This document shows, one piece after another, positions 58,880-64,000 of a DNA stretch of 64,000 nucleotides. The stretch is from Actinomucor elegans (lineage: Eukaryota; Mucoromycota; Mucoromycetes; Mucorales; Mucoraceae). The translations under genes were made by a program, and so were the position numbers. The notes beneath the pieces are model-generated. The model was given only the letters and a program-made list of their open reading frames with translations. It made no database searches and had not been told where the DNA came from. The DNA is taken from NCBI GenBank assembly GCA_026027325.1, contig JAMSLZ010000013.1, positions 82,501-146,500 on the forward strand. The letters are read 5' to 3'. Numbering within the stretch: position 1 is the stretch's first letter; each line of letters starts with the position of its first letter.

Positions 58880-58990
58880 TAAGTACTAATAAACTTTTAT
58901 TTGTCAAGAATAAAACTTGTATTATCGGAAAGCCCTTAATCTCTTCTACAACTTTAAATAATATGTTTGTTTTATAGAGCTATATGCTAC
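58711..58990. repeat. direct repeat pair, about 110 bp, offset 171 bp
   Basis: agtactaataaacttt at 58711 and again at 58882; similarity continues through gaaagccctt, cttctaca and atgtttgttttatagag to about 58990. One copy lies inside the MITE and one just outside. Confidence 0.75.
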
Positions 58991-59064
58991 CTGTGGTGAA
59001 ATAACCACATAATTATTAAAGTACAGACAGACTAGAGGCCTGTGAGCCCTAGCTGTAGCACATA
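58991..59064 (+). repeat. dispersed repeat X, copy 2 (truncated by Tc1 insertion)
   Basis: Nearly the same sequence as 1866-1948. It is cut at the TA where the palindromic Tc1 element begins. Confidence 0.7.
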
Positions 59065-59429
59065 CAGTGGTGGAAATAACTGGTGCACAAAACTTTATTC
59101 GGGGATATCTTCATGAAAAATGGCGCTAACCTTTTCAAATAACTTTATAGCTATTTACAAATTTGATTGTGATACCCCTATAAGCCTTTAAGTTTGTTTG
59201 TTTACGTCATTTCAACGTCATAACTGATAATTAGATTTTTAAGTTAGGCAAAAATATCAAAGTTTCCGACAATAGCAATGTAATCGAAATTCTACATATT
59301 ATAGCTTCATTTTTTCCATGATTATGATAATCTATGACGTTAGTGATGTCAAAGCTATAAAAAGAACCACATTATTTCGATCCTTTTTTACCATTTTATC
59401 AACCTCTTTAAAGGACTTCATATATTTGA

Positions 59430-59660
59430 AGATGCCCTATCAAATTCTTTCTGACAAGTTTTAAACTCCATCAGAGCACTCATTTTTTAAGGCGCAGTCA
59501 CTAATGAGGCTGTCTAGCAAACTGGAGTTTCCAAATGGACAATCAATCGAATGAAAGCACAGTTGAACTCTGATTACGAGTGACCTCCCTGTAGAAGACC
59601 TTCTCCCATAAGCAATACTGCTAAGATAGTTCTTCGGTTCAAAGTCCGATGTGGTAGCTT
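59430..59660 (+). pseudogene. Tc1 transposase N-terminal fragment (left arm, inverted copy)
   Basis: Plus-strand mirror of the right-arm gene, starting MPYQI at about 59432. It has an early stop (taa at 59462-59464), so it has decayed more than the right arm. Confidence 0.7.
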
Positions 59661-59909
59661 ACGCTCTTTGCGAGATGCTCGATGATGATTATTGAGCTTA
59701 GGCTGTTTTATTGGCAAGCGACAACTACGAAATCTAATGAGACAGCTTAATTTAGTTTCAGCTATTAAGAAAAAACGACCATTTCTGTCGGACACTCACG
59801 TGTTTATTTTGGTTTCATCAGAGAATATAACCTTCTCCCAGTCGTCTACTGTCCAGTCACGGTGTTGTTTTGCCCATTTTAACCGATCCATGGGGTGATT
59901 TCGCTTGTA

Positions 59910-60261
59910 AAATGGTCTTTTTTTTTAATAAATGAAACTAAATTAAGCTGTCTCATCAGATTTCGTACTTGTCGCTCGTCAATAAAATAACCTAAGCTCA
60001 ACAATCATCGTCGAGCATCTCGCGAAGAGCGTAAGCTACCACACCGGACTTTACATCGAAGAACTATCTTAGTAGTATTACTTAGGGGAGAAGGCCTTTC
60101 ACCACGAGGTTGCTCGTAATCAGGGTTCAACTGTGCTTTCATCCGATTAATTGTCCATTTAGAAACTCCAGTTCGTTGGACAACCTCATTAGTGGCAGCG
60201 CCTTGCAAAATGAGTGCTTTGACGGAGTTTAGCTTGTCAGAAGGAATTTGATAGGGCATCT
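59910..60261 (-). pseudogene. Tc1 transposase N-terminal fragment (right arm)
   Basis: Starts MPYQIPSDKLNSVKALILQG at 60261 and has a helix-turn-helix VVQRTGVSKWTINRMKAQL, homologous to the transposase at 61551. It stops at 60005. Further pieces (DERQVRNLMRQLNLVSF) follow in broken frames, and the loop at about 59800-59910 reads DRLKWAKQHRDWTVDDW and VIFSDETKIN, the first catalytic Asp region. Confidence 0.75.
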
Positions 60262-60627
60262 TCAAATTAATAAAGTCTTTTAAAGAGGTTGATAAAATGG
60301 TAAAAAAGCATTGAAATAATGTGGTTCTTTTTATAGCTTTGACATCATTAACGTCATAAATTATCATAACTACGGAAAAAATGAAGCAATAATATGTAAT
60401 ATTTCGACTACATCGCTACTATCGGAAACTTTCATATTTTCGCTTAACTTAAAAATTTAATTATCAGCTATGACGTTGGAGTGACGTAAATAAACAAACT
60501 TAAAAGCTTATAGGGATATTATAATCAATTTTGTGAATAGTTATAAAGTTATTTGAAAAGGTTAGCGTCATTTTCCATGAAGATATCCCCGAATAAAGTT
60601 TTGTGCACCAGTTATTTCCACCACTGT

Positions 60628-61551
60628 ACCACTCCGTCTCAAATCGTTTGAATAGTTCTTGCTTTGTTTTTGGAGGGGTGTCATATTGGCCTAGTTTTGA
60701 CTTAACATGATGCCATAGATGTTCTATCGGATTTAAGTCTGGGCTATATGGTGGCCACTTGTTCATATACTGTATGTTGTTTGCTTTAAGCCATTTTTTA
60801 GTTACTTTGGATGTATGTTTTGAGTCGCCATCTTGCTGAAGAATCACATCATCAGGATTCCAGCCGTAGTAGTCCAAAGTATCCTTAAACGATGTACCCA
60901 AGTTTTCAATATAACAGTCTGAATCCATAGTTTTTTGTAGTACTTGACTAGCGTAGTCTACTCCCGTGATGTCATACAGCTCCATATCATTAGGCTTCCG
61001 CCACCAAACTTTTTGGTCATACGAGTATTATGAGGAAGATCTCTCTGGCCTGGCTCTTTCCATGTATAAATAGCTCCATCAGACTGCCACATGTTTATTT
61101 TCGTTTCATCCGAAAATACAACTTTCTTCCATTGCTCAACAGTCCAACCATGGTATTTTCTGGCGTATTGGAGTCTATCCTTCATATGATCAACCTTGGT
61201 ATATGGTCGCTTTTTCATAATATAAGCCTTAAGTCCAGTTTGATGGATCAACTTTATAGTCCCATTATAGCTGATTGAATAGCCGAGGGAGTTTAAATAT
61301 TTGTGTGCATCTCGACCATTCCTTAAGTATCCGCTTCGAAGTTTGTATTTCAGTGTTACCATAATACGTTGAGGCACTATTCTACGGCCACCACCGGTAG
61401 GTCGAACGTATTCTGAGTCTATTTCGTTTTTCATTCGGTTTACTGTCCATTTTGAAACTCCTACATGTTGCGCAATAATACTGGTTGGCTCTTGTTTTAG
61501 TACCAGTGATTTGATGCTGTCGCGCTTGTTATGAGAGATTTTATAAGGCAT
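60628..61551 (-). pseudogene. Tc1/mariner transposase, frameshifted and 3'-truncated
   Basis: Starts MPYKISHNKRDSIKSLVLKQ at 61551. Helix-turn-helix IIAQHVGVSKWTVNRMK, then GRDAHKYLNSLGYSIS, and the first catalytic Asp in VVFSDETKINMW. At about 60970 the frame shifts by one base (a stop follows MTSRE). The other frame continues with GVDYASQVLQKTMD, the second Asp in LQQDGDSKHTS and Glu in SPDLNPIEHLWHHVKSKLG (DD34E type). The 3' end runs to WYS and is cut at TA by the palindromic element. One indel plus truncation make it inactive. Its upstream terminal repeat was not identified. Confidence 0.88.
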
Positions 61552-63460
61552 TATATAGAACGAAGTATGGTCAAGAAAGAAGAAAGGAGAATGGCTGAAA
61601 TGAATCAGAATAGGCTTCTTTATATAATTTTCCGTTGCCATAGGCAATGTTTCATTAGTATCAATAGATAAACGGAATTATTATTAGTGATTATGGTCTA
61701 TTTACGTCATAAAACGGAAAAGCCCTCAAATTTTAAAAGCTGAAAAAACGGTTTATCATCATTTTATCACTATGACGTAACATAAACCCTAGCCTAAACA
61801 TTTAGTATTTTCATGCAGTATGTTAGAGCTATAGCTCAATATTACCACTATGGCGAAAATATTGTGTGCTACCCATAATATTATGTGGTAAAACGACGAT
61901 TTTATTATCATTTACCTACTAATACTATAGATTTACCTACTAATAATAATCTGCGAACCAATGAAATTAGAGCAATTATTTTCTATGGCTGCGCAATTAA
62001 CAGTGCTTTGCTCATTTATTAGTGGTTACTCCTAATATTAGTGGAAAGCAGACAATAATGTTATGGGTTTAGTCAATATTATAACATAAATTGACAATAA
62101 GAAAGAAAAGCCTGAACTCCATTTTATTTGCAAACAATTTTTATGTATTCTTGTCTTTTGCCGATGAAAGCCAAATCTTGCAAACTTCTTATAAATGAGT
62201 ACATGAAATTCTGATGCTTGTACGCAACAACATAATCCTCGTTTATTTTATTTACTAAAATGAACTCTGCTTTTCGTTTCAACGATCTTTTATGTAAATT
62301 CCTAGAAACGTTTAATTTCAACGTTTGTCAAAAATAATGTTGAACAATTGTCTTTCAAATGCGTTTATTATTCGTTGAAAAGTCTCTTATACAGGTCAGG
62401 TTGCAAAAAATTCTCTTGTAAATTACTCTTTTGGAAACAAGAACGAATCGCTAGTTCCATTTAATAAGCTGAGCACTTTCATTGCCGTGATTTAGCCTTT
62501 GGCTAATAGCTGTGTATTTAAAATGCTGAATGACATTAAGAATGAGCTGCCATTAAGTGTCTAATTTACTCAATTTTATGTTTAGTAAAATTATAGAATA
62601 AAGAAAGAAAGAAAGAAAAAAAGAAAATACATTGCGTTAAAAAAAAAAGAAATACATTGCGTAAAAAAAAGAAATATATTGCGTAAAAAAAGAGATAAAT
62701 TATTGTGTAAAAAAAAAAATAGGTCAAGTAGCGATTATTAATTGCCAGTAATCTTAGTCATTATTGCTAGGCGGTTATTTAACTAGATGATTTATTGTCA
62801 AAATCATATATCCACTTCTCAAACTACAAAAAAACGCGTTCGTTTTTGGACTTTCGAGTAATTGATGATTATGATAGAATTCTTAATGACGATCGAAAGC
62901 TTCAAAAACATGCACGTTTTTTTAGGTGCTAGAAAACTACAATCGATGAACATTTTTGCTGTCTGTTGGAAAATTAATCCGCATTGCTTGATAATAAACT
63001 AATTTTACTATAAAGATAAACAAGAGCATTAATCATATTTTACATTTGGTTTTAAAGATTAACTGGAGCAACTAAATAGTCAATTAACATTATTGAATGA
63101 TGAATATAGAACTGTATAACTTGGGTTATCCTGGTTCTATATTTCTGATATTATGAAATAATTTCTTAAACATCAGGGAAATGGGTTAAATTTTTGATTA
63201 AGAAATGTTTTTACATTCTGTTGCAAGATTGCTAATACCTTTCTCTCGAATTAATAACATGATATATAAAAACGAGTTAAATTATCTATAGTTTATATCT
63301 ACTACAGAAAGTGTAAATACCTATTTTACTTTTGCTATATTATGATGAAGTCCTTTTGGAGGGAAGCTTTATATTATTTTCGGTGGTTTAAATACATAAT
63401 CAATTCAGAGAACAATTTTATTTCAAAATAAAACGCTTTTTGCTCTTGTCTTCATGCTAT
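61552..63460. other. 1.9-kb AT-rich stretch, no gene seen
   Basis: It includes the unresolved 5' end of the Tc1 element and a degenerate tandem repeat at 62619-62719. A short minus-strand frame at 62124-62321 looks protein-like (Lys/Arg-rich) but has no start context or partner exon. Confidence 0.45.
62619..62719. repeat. degenerate tandem repeat, about 27-bp unit, four copies
   Basis: The core (a)n gaaatacattgcgt is repeated with variable A runs and point changes (tatattgcgt, attattgtgt). Confidence 0.75.
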
Positions 63461-64000
63461 TTACAAACGACTTAATATGCCAGCATTTTGCTCTAGATCT
63501 TGTTTAAATATATGATGAGAGATGATCTTGAACTCTTTCTCATTAGATTCACTTGAACGCACAAGACCTACACTGGCAACAATATCTTCAAACCGACAGA
63601 CAGCGTAACTGTGTGCACCGCTACTGTGCAGCTCAACCAAAGCAATAGTCTTGTCATATTTGGTAGTTGCATTCTTTTTCGCTAAATCAACCAAAGCCAA
63701 ATACTGTGGTCTACCATTGAATGAATGCTCGAAAAAGAAAACGATAGAACCAATGAACCAGCTTTCACGAATGGAATTATTTCGACTATTAACAAAGGTT
63801 GGTTAATCAAAGAGGTTTTTGTTCTTGAGCTAATTACTTACTTCAAGTAGCTGGCAGTGATCATCACGTAATTGTTTCCTCGACGATATTCATTTATATG
63901 GCTTTTATACATGGTAGACGTATATACATTGCCATATGCCCAGGCACGACCAGCGATGGAAATACTATTCAACGAATCAATTTCAGCAATATTTACACCA
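63461..64000 (-). CDS. 3' part of an unidentified gene (runs off the right edge)
   Basis: Two exons are visible: at least 64000-63842 and 63785-63461 (stop at 63461), joined by a canonical 56-bp intron. Protein-like blocks: ISIAGRAWAYGNVYTSTMY, SWFIGSIVFFFEHSFNGRPQ, YLALVDLAKKNATTKYDKTI, VCRFEDIVASVGLVRS and FKQDLEQNAGILSRL. I recall similar W-IG...FFFEH...YLALV blocks in repeated Mucoromycota genes, some linked to DNA transposons, but I cannot name the family. No TM segment or metal site in the visible part. Partial at its 5' end. Confidence 0.65.

Larger units (their letters stand above)
59065..60626 (-). mobile_element. palindromic (fold-back) Tc1/mariner element
   Basis: 1562 bp flanked by TA (59063-59064 and 60627-60628). 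The ends are perfect inverted copies of cagtggtggaaataactg. The two halves are inverted copies of each other over about 700 bp (59065 to about 59784 versus 60626 to about 59910), leaving a loop of about 125 bp. Each arm carries the 5' part of a Tc1 transposase gene; the loop adds the region with the first catalytic Asp. It cannot make transposase but keeps both ends. Confidence 0.88.

Noticed and set aside
1..64000. tRNA or rRNA genes
   Set aside because: No cloverleaf with A/B boxes or rRNA-like segment could be recognised by eye; a covariance-model scan would be needed to exclude small RNAs in introns or spacers.

Overview
The window reads as a nuclear segment of an early-diverging fungus, most likely Mucoromycota/Mucorales. 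It is AT-rich, and its genes are cut by many 45-70 bp GT-AG introns. Fungal families such as Rax2, Tvp15-like, PARP-type zinc finger and MT-A70 proteins are present, together with Ty3 chromoviruses and Tc1/mariner elements. All gene models were built by eye from splice signals, reading phase and family motifs; no alignment or transcript evidence was available.

Layout. 1-1486: satellite-like tandem repeats. 2095-8472: complete Ty3/Gypsy chromodomain retrotransposon with LTRs identical by eye and a 5-bp target duplication. 8550-10582: inverted-repeat elements and a solo LTR. 10.6-14 kb: decayed DNA with no gene I can support. 14.0-21.3 kb: four membrane-protein genes of the secretory pathway (Tvp15-like, TM9SF/nonaspanin, a MARVEL-like tetraspan, a GOST/PTM1-type seven-TM protein). 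22-29.5 kb: MCUR1/FMP32-like coiled-coil protein, mitochondrial enoyl-CoA hydratase, a small coiled-coil protein, an Hda2/3-like protein. 31.3-42.4 kb: pantothenate kinase, SH3-RhoGAP, Rax2 (split by a DNA transposon), PARP-type zinc-finger protein. 43.5-56.2 kb: two inverted beta-lactamase-like paralogues enclosing a ZNRD2-like zinc-ribbon protein, an MT-A70 methyltransferase, a Myb/SANT protein, an R3HCC1L-like protein and cytochrome c. 56.2-64 kb: repeats, a palindromic Tc1 element, a frameshifted Tc1 transposase, and an unidentified gene running off the right edge.

How genes may work together. The MT-A70 gene lies 86 bp downstream of a Myb/SANT gene on the same strand and carries a canonical PCNA-binding (PIP) motif near its N-terminus. 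Early-diverging fungi are known for abundant symmetric DNA 6mA, so this pair is my best candidate for an interesting system: a replication-coupled adenine methyltransferase. Rax2 (polarity landmark, here with a cytosolic SH3 domain) and an SH3-RhoGAP are divergent from a 189-bp shared promoter, which suggests a polarity module; the Rax2 copy is broken by a recent insertion. The 14-21 kb membrane genes all look Golgi/endosomal.
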